Below are positions 17,692-26,130 of a stretch of 64,000 nucleotides of DNA, one piece after another. The translations under genes and the position numbers were made by a program. The stretch lies in assembly GCF_023242315.1 (NCBI RefSeq), contig NZ_JALLIY010000008.1, forward strand, positions 186,001 through 250,000. Reading direction: 5' to 3'. The stretch's first letter is position 1, and every line of letters begins with the position of its first letter. The notes under the pieces are model-generated. The model saw only the letters and a program-made list of their open reading frames with translations. It searched no databases and had not been told where the DNA came from. The stretch is from Pseudomonas sp. MWU13-2105. GTDB lineage: Bacteria > Pseudomonadota > Gammaproteobacteria > Pseudomonadales > Pseudomonadaceae.

Positions 17692-18657
17692 TCAGTTGAG
17701 AATCACCAGCGCCGGGTACTCCGAAACCTTGGCGGACGTGATCTGGGCCAGGGAGCGGACCACGTCCAGGGGTTTGTCCAGACGGTAGTTGCCGGTGACG
17801 GCAACCTGGGCCAGGTGCTCGTTGTTGTTGACGATCCAGCCGGGGTAATAGCGCCGCAGCTCGGCCAGGACCTGGCCCACCGGGCAATTTTCGAACACCA
17901 GGCGGCCCTGGACCCAGGCCAGGTCCTTCTGCGCATCGAGTTTTTCCGGGCGCCCGAAGCCATGGGGCCCGACCTTTACACTGTTGCCGGCGGACAGGCG
18001 CAGGCGGGCGCTGTCGTCGAGGGTGCGCAGGTCGACATCGCCGCGCTGGACTTGCACCTGGGCTTCGCCGTCGAGGTAACGCACGGCAAAGCTGGTGTCG
18101 CTGACACTGGCACGGATCGGTCCGGCATCGACTTCCAGAGGGTGTTCGCGCTCGGCGGCGACCTCGAAGAAGGCCTCGCCCTTGTACAGCCGGGCCTTGT
18201 GCTGGCGGCCGCTGAAGTTGCTGGAGAACGCCGAATTGGTATTGAGCAGGACTTTCGAACCGTCTTCGAGTTGCAGATGCTGGCGCTCGCCGGCCACGGT
18301 CAGGTGATCGGCCTGCAGGCGCAGGGGCAGATTGCTGTAGCTGCCGATGGCGATCAGCAGCACGGCGGCGGTGGCCAGGGGTTTCCAGTGTGGGCGCAGG
18401 TGTCGCAGCAGTGACGGGCGCCGCCGTTTTTGCAGGACCTGGGCGGCGGCGAACACAGGCGGCGCGTTCCAGGCGCCGCTGGCGCGGGCATAGGCCTGGG
18501 CATGGCGCGGGTCGGCGGCCAGCCAGGTGTCGAAGGCGGCCTGCTGCTCGGCGCTCGGGCACTCCATCAGGATCAGCCAGTCCAGTGCCTGGTCCATGGC
18601 TGCGTCATGGGGCACCGGCCCGGAGGCGGAGGAGGGCAGGTCTTGGCTGTCTGTCAC
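17692..18657 (-). CDS. FecR-family anti-sigma/transducer protein
   Basis: 321 residues. An N-terminal cytoplasmic DUF4880 segment (AMDQALDWLILMECPSAEQQAAFDTWLAADPRHAQAYARA) binds the sigma factor; a single membrane helix near residues 93-108 (PLATAAVLLIAIGSY) leads to a periplasmic FecR domain and the C-terminal part that reads the receptor STN domain. It starts at a GTG (18657) with GAGGAA upstream. It lies between the ECF sigma gene and the receptor, the standard order for cell-surface signalling, equivalent to HxuR/FecR. Ligand binding to the receptor should release the sigma factor. Confidence 0.93.
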   Translation of the reverse strand: MTDSQDLPSSASGPVPHDAAMDQALDWLILMECPSAEQQAAFDTWLAADPRHAQAYARASGAWNAPPVFAAAQVLQKRRRPSLLRHLRPHWKPLATAAVLLIAIGSYSNLPLRLQADHLTVAGERQHLQLEDGSKVLLNTNSAFSSNFSGRQHKARLYKGEAFFEVAAEREHPLEVDAGPIRASVSDTSFAVRYLDGEAQVQVQRGDVDLRTLDDSARLRLSAGNSVKVGPHGFGRPEKLDAQKDLAWVQGRLVFENCPVGQVLAELRRYYPGWIVNNNEHLAQVAVTGNYRLDKPLDVVRSLAQITSAKVSEYPALVILN

Positions 18658-18766
18658 GGGTGTTCCTCGGCGCGTTTGCCACGGTCTGGTTCAACGATCT
18701 TATGATTTGCCGCGATACCGCTGTAGTGCTTTTGCGCGGACTGTCCACGCGCTCAGGCGCCAGAGC

Positions 18767-19285
18767 TTAAGGGCGATCCAGGCGTTCGGCCACACCGACA
18801 CAGATCGCCATGATCAGCTTGAGTTCTTTTTGCACGGTGCTCAGGGACACGTCGAGCTCGTCGGCGATCTCCTGGTAGCTTCGCCCATGGAGACGGCTGA
18901 GGATGAATATCTGCTGCTGGCGGGCACTCAACTGGCCGAGGCTGACGCTCAGGCGCTTGAGCATCTGTTCGGCATGGGCGGCGTCTTCCGCCGTGCTCAG
19001 GGGCGCGGCGATATTTTGCATCACGTCCAGCGGCACGTCGTCTATCAGGGTGCGCGACTGGATACGCAGCGCACGCAGATGGTCCAGCGCCAGGTTACGG
19101 GCGGTCTGGAAGACAAAGGGCTCGAGGTGATCCACCGGGCGTTCGTTCAGGGCGCGGGTGACCCGCAGGTAGGTTTCCTGCAGCAGGTCCTCGGCGGTGC
19201 TGGGGTTGTTGACCATGCGCTGCAAGGTCCGCAGCAGTGTGACACGCTGGGCGAGGAAGACACTATTGAAGTGGGACTGACTCAC
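18767..19285 (-). CDS. Iron-starvation ECF sigma factor (FecI/HxuI-like)
   Basis: 172 residues, normal for FecI-type sigma factors. Region 2 includes AEDLLQETYLRVTRAL and FVFQTARNLALDHLRALR; region 4 is LSARQQQIFILSRLHGRSYQEIADELDVSLSTVQKELKLIM. The start is a GTG (19285) with GGAG upstream. It should direct RNA polymerase to the receptor gene when heme binds outside. A strong Fur box just upstream means it is made only under iron starvation. It is the first gene of sigma-fecR-receptor-hemO. Confidence 0.94.
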   Translation of the reverse strand: MSQSHFNSVFLAQRVTLLRTLQRMVNNPSTAEDLLQETYLRVTRALNERPVDHLEPFVFQTARNLALDHLRALRIQSRTLIDDVPLDVMQNIAAPLSTAEDAAHAEQMLKRLSVSLGQLSARQQQIFILSRLHGRSYQEIADELDVSLSTVQKELKLIMAICVGVAERLDRP

Positions 19286-19310
19286 GGAAGCTCCGGACCG
19301 ATTGCAAGCG

Positions 19311-19329
19311 AATGATAATGCTTATCATC
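19311..19329. promoter_or_regulatory. Fur box upstream of the ECF sigma gene
   Basis: AATGATAATGCTTATCATC; ATGATAA and TTATCAT form a perfect 7-3-7 inverted repeat. It ends 26 bases before the GTG start. This matches the GATAATGATAATCATTATC consensus well. Confidence 0.85.
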
Positions 19330-19567
19330 TACCTTGTGGGTCAAGTCCTAATGTATTTCGCCGTTGGTGTCTTGCTCCTACAGAGTGGCTAAATGGATTT
19401 CGAAAATATCTGATATTTCCTACTGTCTGCGGAGGTGGGAGAAGATTGCAGGCGCAAAAGGTGAGCGCTAGATTTGGTCGTCGCTGAAAACTCAGCGGTA
19501 CGGGGTTTGCAGCCCGGAGTTAAGCAAAGGCGCACAACGCCGCGAAAGCGGTTTAAGGAGCGTCACC

Positions 19568-20002
19568 ATGACAAAGAAAACCATCTCCGATTCGCCTCTC
19601 ACCCGTAAAGCACCCAGCACGGCCGAGAAAGAGAAGTATCTTCGTAAAGTCTCTGATGATCCCGCCCATGAGACCGAACGACTTCCGGCAAGTACACCCC
19701 GTTTGCTCGATACCCTCGCGTTCACCTGCTCCAAACCGGTCATCCCCGAAGCCTCATACAAGCCCACACTATTTGCCATTCAACCGGGCATCAGTGCCCA
19801 GGATGCGTTGACCTACGTTTCGAATCTGCTCGAAACGGCGGAGCTCAATGGCGATGAAATCAGCCTGCATATCAACCCCGTCGAACGGGCGCTGTTCTGG
19901 GGCATGCTGCATTCGGTGGAGGTGGCGCGTGCGGTGGTGGATGCGCTGCTGGAAGGTTCGCGTGCAACTGATCCCGGGTCACCTTCGTTGGGCGGTCGAT
20001 AG
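19568..20002 (+). CDS. DUF6124 (formerly DUF3077) family protein
   Basis: 144 residues, soluble, no signal peptide. The central part KPTLFAIQPGISAQDALTYVSNLLETAEL and ALFWGMLHSVEVARAVVDALL match a small Pseudomonas-specific family of unknown function, with a polar, probably disordered N-terminal third. The ATG has AAGGAG seven bases upstream. It stands alone, divergent from the sigma gene and followed by a run of REPINs. Confidence is in the gene, not the role. Confidence 0.8.
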   Translation: MTKKTISDSPLTRKAPSTAEKEKYLRKVSDDPAHETERLPASTPRLLDTLAFTCSKPVIPEASYKPTLFAIQPGISAQDALTYVSNLLETAELNGDEISLHINPVERALFWGMLHSVEVARAVVDALLEGSRATDPGSPSLGGR

Positions 20003-20070
20003 GCGAAAGCGGAAAAGTCCGCAAAGGTGCAATGTTGTCCACCCGATGGGGGCGGTTGAACACAGTCCCA

Positions 20071-20160
20071 GTGGGAGCGGAGCTTGTCGGATCGCTGCAC
20101 CGCCGAGAAGCTTTTGGCGTTCTCACGGGCCTCTTCGCGGGCAAGCACCGCTCCCACATT
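20071..20160. repeat. REPIN, GTGGGAGCGG class
   Basis: GTGGGAGCGGAGCTTGTCGG at the left and GGGCAAGCACCGCTCCCACA at the right, about 50 bases apart. Confidence 0.8.
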
Positions 20161-20200
20161 AGGTCAGGGTTCCACCACCGAAATATCGTCGTGCCCTGCC

Positions 20201-20276
20201 TTTGTGGGAGCTGGCTTGCCGGCGATGGCTATGTCACATTCACCACCGCTATCGCTGGCAAGCCAGCTCCCACAAA
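20201..20276. repeat. REPIN, GGCTTGCCGGCGATGG class
   Basis: Perfect 20-bp arms: TTTGTGGGAGCTGGCTTGCC at 20201-20220 and its exact complement at 20257-20276. The inner part also pairs (GGCGATGGC with GCTATCGCT). Confidence 0.88.
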
Positions 20277-20383
20277 ATCGGTGTTTCATCGCGAAATCTC
20301 GCCGAGAACCTAACCCGGTGGCTTGCCGGGACGCCGCATCGTAGCAATGGTGTTCGTTTGGGCTGCGCAAGACTCGAGGGCCC

Positions 20384-20474
20384 CTTCGCGGGCAAGCCCT
20401 GCTCCTACAGTTTTGTGTCATGTACAAAATTGCGGCACGACGACGCACTGTAGGAGCAGGGCTTGCCCGCGAAG
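20384..20474. repeat. REPIN, CTGTAGGAGCAGGGCTTGCC class
   Basis: Perfect 28-bp arms at 20384-20411 and 20447-20474, loop 35 bases. Starts CTTCGCGGGCAAGCCCTGCT. Confidence 0.9.
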
Positions 20475-20565
20475 CTTTTGGCGATCTCACGGGCGCCTTT
20501 GCTGCGATGGGGTGTGCCGACAAGCCAAGGTCCACGACGGATCGTGTTCAGTCTGCCGGCCGGGG

Positions 20566-21030
20566 CTAGCGCCGTGCCGCCAGATACGCCTCATAATCCG
20601 GCACCCGATACTCATGGGCCTGTTCCATCATCGGGCTGCTGAGCAGGTAGTCGGCGGTGCACTCATTACAGGCCACGGGAATATTCCACACCGCCGCGAC
20701 CCGCAGCAAGGCCTTGATATCCGGGTCATGAGGCTGCGGCTCGAACGGATCCCAGAAGAATACCAGCATGTCCACCCGCTGTTCGGCGATGCGGGCACCC
20801 AGTTGCTGGTCGCCGCCCAATGGGCCGCTGATCATGCTTTCCACCGCCAGCCCCAGGCGCTTGTTCAGCAACAACCCCGTGGTGCCCGTGGCCACGAGCT
20901 CATGCTGAGCCAGGCGGTCTTTCTGGCGCTCGGCCCAGTCCAGCAAGAACACTTTGCAATGGTCATGGGCCACCAGGGCGATGCGCTTGCGCGCCGCCAT
21001 GGTGGCCTGGGTAAAGCTGATCCCTATCAT
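20566..21030 (-). CDS. mgsA: Methylglyoxal synthase
   Basis: 154 residues, the E. coli length. It converts dihydroxyacetone phosphate to methylglyoxal and phosphate, a bypass that frees phosphate when triose phosphates build up. Conserved segments RIALVAHDHCK, ATGTTGLLL, SGPLGGDQQLGARI, FFWDPFEPQPHDPDIKALLRVAAVWNIPVACN contain the catalytic Asp/His residues of the family. The ATG at 21030 (MIGISFTQATMAARKR) has AGGA upstream; a longer in-frame version overlapping the gapA end is unlikely. It follows gapA by 35 bases on the same strand, so triose-phosphate use and overflow are linked. Confidence 0.94.
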   Translation of the reverse strand: MIGISFTQATMAARKRIALVAHDHCKVFLLDWAERQKDRLAQHELVATGTTGLLLNKRLGLAVESMISGPLGGDQQLGARIAEQRVDMLVFFWDPFEPQPHDPDIKALLRVAAVWNIPVACNECTADYLLSSPMMEQAHEYRVPDYEAYLAARR

Positions 21031-21065
21031 CGGTTCCTGCTCCACACCTGTTCCTCGTTCCGCAT

Positions 21066-22067
21066 TTATTCGGCGTTGCATAGCGCCAGGCAGTTATCCA
21101 GCATGCGGTTGGAGAAACCCCACTCGTTGTCGTACCAGGCCAGGACCTTGAGCAGCTTGCCGCTGGCCTTGGTGTGGTTGGCGTCGAAGATCGACGACAG
21201 CGGGTTGTGGTTGAAGTCGCTGGAAACCAGCGGCAGGGTGTTGTAACCCAGGATCTTCGAATGCTGGCTGGCTTCCTTGAGCAGGGCGTTGACTTCTTCA
21301 GCCGTGGCCTCGCGCTTGAGCTGCACGGTCAGGTCCACCAGCGACACATTGATCACCGGCACGCGCACGGCCATGCCGGTCAGCTTGCCCGCCAGTTCCG
21401 GCAGCACCAGGCCCACGGCTTCGGCGGCGCCGGTCTTGCTCGGGATCATGTTCTGGGTCGCCGAACGCGCGCGGTACGGGTCGGTGTGGTAGACGTCGGT
21501 CAGGTTCTGGTCGTTGGTGTAGGCATGGATGGTGGTCATCAGGCCACTTTCGATACCCAGTTCGCGGTGCAGCACCTGGGCCACCGGGGCCAGGCAGTTG
21601 GTGGTGCACGACGCGTTGGAGATGATCTGGTGCGATTGGCGCAGGATGTCATGGTTGACCCCGTACACCACGGTGGCATCGGCGCCTTTGGCCGGTGCGG
21701 AAATAATCACTTTGCGGGCGCCGGCAGTCAGGTGCGCGGCAGCCTTGGCACGGTCGGTGAACAGACCGGTGCATTCGAACACTACGTCGATCTTCTCGGC
21801 GGCCCAGGGCAGTTCGGCCGGATTGCGGATCGCGCTGACCGAGATGCGGTCGCCGTTGACGGTCAGGCTTTCATTGTCATGTTCTACGCTGGCATCGAAG
21901 GTGCCGTGAACCGTGTCGTACTTGAGCAGGTGCGCATTGATGGCGCTGTCGCCCAGGTCGTTGATGGCGACGACCTGCAGGTCCTGGCGGTAACCTTGGG
22001 TATAGAGTGCACGCAGTACGTTGCGGCCGATGCGGCCAAAACCGTTGATTGCGATTCGTAGAGTCAT
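21066..22067 (-). CDS. gapA: Glyceraldehyde-3-phosphate dehydrogenase, type I
   Basis: 333 residues. NAD-binding [14 protein letters not shown] at the N-terminus and the catalytic [12 protein letters not shown] with Cys154 are intact. It oxidises glyceraldehyde-3-phosphate from the Eda reaction to 1,3-bisphosphoglycerate. It is divergent from edd; the 212-base gap holds two HexR operators. Its leader has an AACAACAA motif (22098-22091) 24 bases before the ATG, a candidate Hfq/Crc target. Pseudomonads usually have a second gap gene of another class elsewhere. Confidence 0.97.
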   Translation of the reverse strand: MTLRIAINGFGRIGRNVLRALYTQGYRQDLQVVAINDLGDSAINAHLLKYDTVHGTFDASVEHDNESLTVNGDRISVSAIRNPAELPWAAEKIDVVFECTGLFTDRAKAAAHLTAGARKVIISAPAKGADATVVYGVNHDILRQSHQIISNASCTTNCLAPVAQVLHRELGIESGLMTTIHAYTNDQNLTDVYHTDPYRARSATQNMIPSKTGAAEAVGLVLPELAGKLTGMAVRVPVINVSLVDLTVQLKREATAEEVNALLKEASQHSKILGYNTLPLVSSDFNHNPLSSIFDANHTKASGKLLKVLAWYDNEWGFSNRMLDNCLALCNAE

Positions 22068-22093
22068 TTAGGGAAGCGCCTGTCATAGTTTTG

Positions 22094-22108
22094 TTGTTGG
22101 AATTACAA
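22094..22108. promoter_or_regulatory. HexR operator, gapA side
   Basis: TTGT-TGGAATT-ACAA, exact match to the TTGT-N7-ACAA HexR consensus. 27 bases upstream of the gapA start, where repression would block the gapA promoter. KDPG releases HexR in P. putida. Confidence 0.8.
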
Positions 22109-22157
22109 GATTATTCGCATAAAAATAGAAAACAAGCCTTTTTAATGGCAATATTTT

Positions 22158-22172
22158 GTTTTATCTACAACG
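22158..22172. promoter_or_regulatory. HexR operator, edd side
   Basis: TTGT-TTATCT..-type match: TTGTTTTATCTACAA, i.e. TTGT-N7-ACAA. It lies 108 bases upstream of edd in the divergent promoter region. Confidence 0.8.
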
Positions 22173-22204
22173 AGTGACCTGGATCAACGGGTCCGGATGA
22201 TTGA

Positions 22205-22227
22205 AAAGCCCCGTCGTACGAGGCTTT
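22205..22227. other. Stem-loop in the edd leader
   Basis: AAAGCC (22205-22210) pairs with GGCTTT (22222-22227), with CGT/ACG pairing inside. It lies about 50 bases before the edd ATG and looks like a small terminator or leader hairpin; a T-run is present only on the gapA-facing strand. Confidence 0.4.
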
Positions 22228-22279
22228 CGGTCAGCTTGGAACCACAGGTCGCCACATCCGTTAGCCTGGAGTTCTACAC

Positions 22280-24106
22280 ATGCATCCCCGCGTTCTTGAG
22301 GTCACCGAACGGCTTGTCGCCCGTAGCCACGCCACTCGCCAGGCGTATCTGGCACTGATTCGCGGTGCCGCCAGTGATGGCCCGATGCGCGGCAAGCTGC
22401 AATGCGCGAACTTCGCCCACGGCGTGGCCGGCTGCGGCAGCGACGACAAGCAGAACCTGCGTCTGATGAACGCCGCCAACGTGGCGATCGTTTCGTCCTA
22501 TAACGACATGCTCTCCGCGCACCAGCCTTACGAGACCTATCCGCAACAGATCAAGCACGCCCTGCGCGAAATCGGCTCGGTCGGCCAGTTCGCCGGTGGC
22601 GTGCCGGCCATGTGCGATGGCGTGACCCAGGGTGAGCCGGGCATGGAGCTGGGCATCGCCAGCCGCGAAGTGATCGCGATGTCCACCGCCGTGGCCCTGT
22701 CGCACAACATGTTCGATGCGGCGATGATGCTCGGCATCTGCGACAAGATCGTGCCCGGCCTGTTGATGGGCGCCTTGCGCTTCGGCCACCTGCCGACCAT
22801 CTTCGTCCCCGGCGGACCGATGGTCTCGGGGATTTCCAACAAGGAAAAAGCCGATGTGCGCCAGCGCTATGCCGAAGGCAAGGCCAGCCGCGAGGAGCTG
22901 TTGGAGTCGGAAATGAAGTCCTACCACAGCCCCGGCACCTGCACCTTCTACGGCACCGCCAACACCAACCAGTTGCTGATGGAAGTCATGGGCCTGCACT
23001 TGCCTGGCTCGTCCTTCGTCAACCCGAATACCCCGCTGCGTGATGCCCTGACCCGCGAAGCGGCGCACCAGATCACCCGCCTGACCAAACAGAGCGGCAG
23101 CTTCACGCCCCTGGGTGAGATTGTAGACGAGCGTTCGCTGGTCAACTCGATCGTCGCCCTGCACGCCACCGGCGGCTCCACCAACCATACCCTGCACATG
23201 CCGGCGATTGCCCAGGCGGCCGGTATCCAGTTGACCTGGCAGGATATGGCCGACCTCTCCGAGGTGGTGCCGACCCTGTCCCACGTCTATCCGAACGGCA
23301 AGGCCGATATCAACCACTTCCAGGCGGCGGGGGGCATGGCCTTCCTGATCCGCGAACTGCTGGAAGCCGGCCTGTTGCACGAAGACGTGAATACCGTCGC
23401 CGGCCACGGCCTGAGCCGCTACACCCAGGAGCCGTTCCTGCAGGACGGCGAGCTGGTGTGGCGCGACGGTCCGATCGAAAGCCTTGATGAAAACATCCTG
23501 CGCCCCGTGGCCCGTGCTTTCTCCGCCGAAGGTGGCCTGCGGGTGATGGAAGGCAACCTTGGGCGTGGGGTGATGAAAGTCTCCGCGGTGGCCCTCGAGC
23601 ACCAGATCGTCGAAGCACCGGCGGTGGTGTTCCAGGACCAGCAGGACCTGGCTGATGCGTTCAAGGCCGGCTTGCTGGAGAAGGACTTCGTCGCGGTGAT
23701 GCGCTTCCAGGGGCCGCGCTCCAACGGCATGCCCGAACTGCACAAGATGACCCCGTTCCTTGGCGTATTGCAGGACCGTGGCTTCAAGGTCGCGCTGGTT
23801 ACTGACGGCCGCATGTCCGGGGCCTCGGGCAAGATTCCGGCGGCTATCCATGTCTGCCCCGAAGCCCATGTCGGCGGGGCGCTGGCGCGGGTCCGCGATG
23901 GCGATGTGATTCGCGTGGACGGGGTCAAGGGCACCTTGCGGGTGCTGGTGGATGACGCCGAATTCGCCGCGCGCGAGCCCGCGGTCGGCCTGTTGGGCAA
24001 TAATATCGGCTGTGGCCGTGAACTCTTCGGCTTCATGCGCATGGCCTTCAGCTCGGCGGAGCAGGGCGCCAGCGCGTTCACCTCGGCCCTGGAGCACCTT
24101 GAATGA
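22280..24106 (+). CDS. edd: 6-phosphogluconate dehydratase (Entner-Doudoroff)
   Basis: 608 residues, full length for Edd. It dehydrates 6-phosphogluconate to KDPG, the first dedicated Entner-Doudoroff step, using an iron-sulfur cluster. IlvD/Edd family segments are clear: [70 protein letters not shown] and the C-terminal [22 protein letters not shown]. The stop overlaps the glk start by four bases (ATGA), so the two are translationally coupled. HexR operators lie upstream. Its product KDPG is the HexR inducer. Confidence 0.98.
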   Translation: MHPRVLEVTERLVARSHATRQAYLALIRGAASDGPMRGKLQCANFAHGVAGCGSDDKQNLRLMNAANVAIVSSYNDMLSAHQPYETYPQQIKHALREIGSVGQFAGGVPAMCDGVTQGEPGMELGIASREVIAMSTAVALSHNMFDAAMMLGICDKIVPGLLMGALRFGHLPTIFVPGGPMVSGISNKEKADVRQRYAEGKASREELLESEMKSYHSPGTCTFYGTANTNQLLMEVMGLHLPGSSFVNPNTPLRDALTREAAHQITRLTKQSGSFTPLGEIVDERSLVNSIVALHATGGSTNHTLHMPAIAQAAGIQLTWQDMADLSEVVPTLSHVYPNGKADINHFQAAGGMAFLIRELLEAGLLHEDVNTVAGHGLSRYTQEPFLQDGELVWRDGPIESLDENILRPVARAFSAEGGLRVMEGNLGRGVMKVSAVALEHQIVEAPAVVFQDQQDLADAFKAGLLEKDFVAVMRFQGPRSNGMPELHKMTPFLGVLQDRGFKVALVTDGRMSGASGKIPAAIHVCPEAHVGGALARVRDGDVIRVDGVKGTLRVLVDDAEFAAREPAVGLLGNNIGCGRELFGFMRMAFSSAEQGASAFTSALEHLE

Positions 24107-25080
24107 AGTTGGCGTTGGTAGGCGACATTGGTGGGACCAACGCGCGGTTCGCGCTGTGGAAGAACAATGCCCTGGATTCGGTGAAGATCCTGGCGACCGT
24201 CGATCATGCCAGCCCCGAGGAGGCCATCAAGGTCTACCTCGACGGCCTCGGCCTGGCGTTGGGATCGGTCGGCGCGGTGTGCCTGTCGGTGGCCGGTCCG
24301 GTGGGCGGCGATGAGTTTCGCTTCACCAATAACCACTGGCGGCTGAGCCGCCGGGCGTTCTGCGAAACCTTGCAGGTCGACGAGCTGTTGCTGGTCAACG
24401 ACTTTTCCGCCATGGCCCTGGGCATGACCCGGCTTGAGCCGGGTGATTACCGTGTGGTCTGCGAAGGCACGCCGGAGCCGTTGCGTCCGGCGGTGGTGAT
24501 CGGTCCCGGCACCGGGCTTGGCGTCGGTACTTTGTTGCACCTGGGCGAGCAGCACTTCATGGCCTTGCCGGGGGAAGGCGGGCATGTCGACCTGCCCCTG
24601 AGCAGCCTGCGTGAAACCCAGCTCTGGCAGCATATCCACAGTGAAATCGGGCATGTCAGTGCCGAGACCGCCTTGAGTGGAAGCGGTTTGCCACGGGTGT
24701 ACCGGGCGATCTGCGCGGTGGATGGGCATGTGCCGGTACTGGAAACCCCGGAGTCGATTACCGCGGCCGGTCTGGCGGGCGATCCGATTGCCCGCGAAGT
24801 GCTGGAGCAGTTCAGTTGCTGGCTGGGTCGGGTGGCGGGCAACAACGTCCTGACCACGGGCGCGCGCGGCGGGGTGTATATCGTCGGTGGGGTGATCCCA
24901 CGGTTTGCCGATTTTTTCATCAACAGCGGGTTTGCCAGGAGTTTCGCTGACAAGGGCTGCATGAGCGATTACTTCAAGGGCATCCCGGTGTGGCTGGTGA
25001 CGGCCCCGTATTCCGGGCTGATTGGCGCGGGGGTGGCGTTGCAGCAGGCTTTCGGGCACACCCCGGTGTCGGCGAGTTAA
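24103..25080 (+). CDS. glk: Glucokinase
   Basis: 325 residues, close to E. coli Glk. Phosphorylates glucose that arrives by the GtsABCD route. ATP-binding [16 protein letters not shown] at the N-terminus, [13 protein letters not shown], and [13 protein letters not shown] in the middle are the glucokinase motifs, with [13 protein letters not shown] near the sugar site. The start overlaps edd (ATGA). No terminator is seen between glk and gltR, only a long repeat element. Confidence 0.97.
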   Translation: MKLALVGDIGGTNARFALWKNNALDSVKILATVDHASPEEAIKVYLDGLGLALGSVGAVCLSVAGPVGGDEFRFTNNHWRLSRRAFCETLQVDELLLVNDFSAMALGMTRLEPGDYRVVCEGTPEPLRPAVVIGPGTGLGVGTLLHLGEQHFMALPGEGGHVDLPLSSLRETQLWQHIHSEIGHVSAETALSGSGLPRVYRAICAVDGHVPVLETPESITAAGLAGDPIAREVLEQFSCWLGRVAGNNVLTTGARGGVYIVGGVIPRFADFFINSGFARSFADKGCMSDYFKGIPVWLVTAPYSGLIGAGVALQQAFGHTPVSAS

Positions 25081-25110
25081 GTAAGGCTTCAGGTAGACGC
25101 GACTTTCATT

Positions 25111-25257
25111 GTGGCGAGCGGGCTTGTCGGAACGCCGCACCGCCGCGCTCAGCTGCGAAGCAGCCGTAAAACCAGGCACCACGGTCTACCTGATGCACCG
25201 TGATCAGCGATTTTAGGGGCGCTTCGCACCCCAGCGCGGGCAAGCCCGCTCGCCACA
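25111..25257. repeat. Long inverted repeat element (about 147 bp)
   Basis: Outer arms GTGGCGAGCGGGCTTGTCGG and GGGCAAGCCCGCTCGCCACA, inner arms around GCTGCGAAGCAGC and GGGGCGCTTCGCACCCC. Same class as 7371-7500 and 49035-49167. Confidence 0.82.
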
Positions 25258-25330
25258 GATCTTGGCCAGACTTGATACTGGCTGGTATTCATGGGCTTGC
25301 CCGCAAAGGTATTCACCCAGGCAACACTGC

Positions 25331-25358
25331 TTCACGGCTTAATCGATTAAGGCATAAT
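25331..25358 (+). promoter_or_regulatory. Candidate gltR promoter with palindrome in the spacer
   Basis: TTCACG (25331-25336) and CATAAT (25353-25358) are 16 bases apart. The spacer contains the perfect 14-bp palindrome CTTAATCGATTAAG (25338-25351), a plausible repressor site. Confidence 0.5.
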
Positions 25359-25379
25359 CCGCATTTCAGTCCTCCCTAC

Positions 25380-25387
25380 AACAACAA
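25380..25387 (+). promoter_or_regulatory. Hfq/Crc-type motif at the gltR ribosome site
   Basis: AACAACAA directly in front of and overlapping AAGGA, eight bases before the GTG start. It fits the AANAANAA catabolite-activity pattern. Confidence 0.6.
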
Positions 25388-25398
25388 GGACGATTTCC

Positions 25399-26130
25399 GT
25401 GAGCGTATTCAGTAAGTCCATTCTCCTGGTCGACGACGATCAGGAAATCCGTGAGTTGCTGGACACCTACCTCAGCCGTGCCGGTTTCCAGGTGCGTACC
25501 GTCGGTGATGGCGCCGGCTTTCGCCAGGCCCTCAACGATGCCCACAGCGACCTGGTGATCCTCGACGTCATGCTGCCCGACGAAGACGGCTTCAGCCTCT
25601 GTCGCTGGGTCCGCCAGCATCCGCGCCAGGCGCAGGTGCCGATCATCATGCTCACCGCCAGCTCCGACGAAGCCGACCGGGTCATCGGCCTGGAACTGGG
25701 CGCCGACGATTACCTGGGCAAGCCTTTCAGCCCACGGGAACTGCAGGCGCGGATCAAGGCCCTGTTGCGCCGGGCCCAGTTCGGCCAGGAGCGCAACGGC
25801 AGCGAGGTCCTGGCCTTCGACGACTGGCGCCTGGACACGGTCAGTCACCGACTGTTCCACATCGATGGCGAAGAAGTGATTCTCTCCGGCGCCGACTTTG
25901 CCCTGCTCAAGCTGTTCCTCGATCACCCTCAGGAAATCCTCGACCGCGACACCATCGGCAACGCCACCCGTGGGCGCGACCTGATGCCCCTGGACCGGAT
26001 CGTCGACATGGCGGTCAGCCGCCTGCGCCAACGCCTGCGCGACACCGAAAAGCCGCCGCGACTGATTCGTACCGTGCGCGGCAGCGGCTATCAGTTGGCG
26101 GCCAACGTCACCGCGGCCAATGCTCTCTGA
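25399..26130 (+). CDS. gltR: OmpR-family response regulator of glucose uptake
   Basis: 243 residues. Receiver domain with acidic pocket LLVDDDQEIRE, phosphoacceptor Asp56 (LVILDVMLPDEDG) and the conserved lysine in DDYLGKPFSP; C-terminal winged helix ending RLIRTVRGSGYQLAANV. It starts at GTG 25399 after AAGGA. The 3' end overlaps gtrS by 11 bases. In Pseudomonas, GltR-2 with its kinase controls gts, oprB and, in some species, edd/gap. Position between glk and the gts operon supports that role. The regulator GltR of P. aeruginosa is the closest named protein. Confidence 0.92.
   Translation: MSVFSKSILLVDDDQEIRELLDTYLSRAGFQVRTVGDGAGFRQALNDAHSDLVILDVMLPDEDGFSLCRWVRQHPRQAQVPIIMLTASSDEADRVIGLELGADDYLGKPFSPRELQARIKALLRRAQFGQERNGSEVLAFDDWRLDTVSHRLFHIDGEEVILSGADFALLKLFLDHPQEILDRDTIGNATRGRDLMPLDRIVDMAVSRLRQRLRDTEKPPRLIRTVRGSGYQLAANVTAANAL

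Larger units (their letters stand above)
20003..20565. other. 563-base gap packed with three REPINs
   Basis: REPINs at 20071-20160, 20201-20276 and 20384-20474 are of three different sequence classes. Between them I see no reading frame with a ribosome site. Confidence 0.7.
25081..25398. other. 318-base gap glk-gltR with repeat element and gltR promoter
   Basis: Repeat element at 25111-25257, then about 140 bases with a likely sigma-70 promoter for gltR. No gene seen. Confidence 0.6.

Noticed and set aside
22274..24097. Long open frame on the minus strand opposite edd
   Set aside because: Antisense shadow produced by GC-rich third positions; edd is intact on the plus strand.
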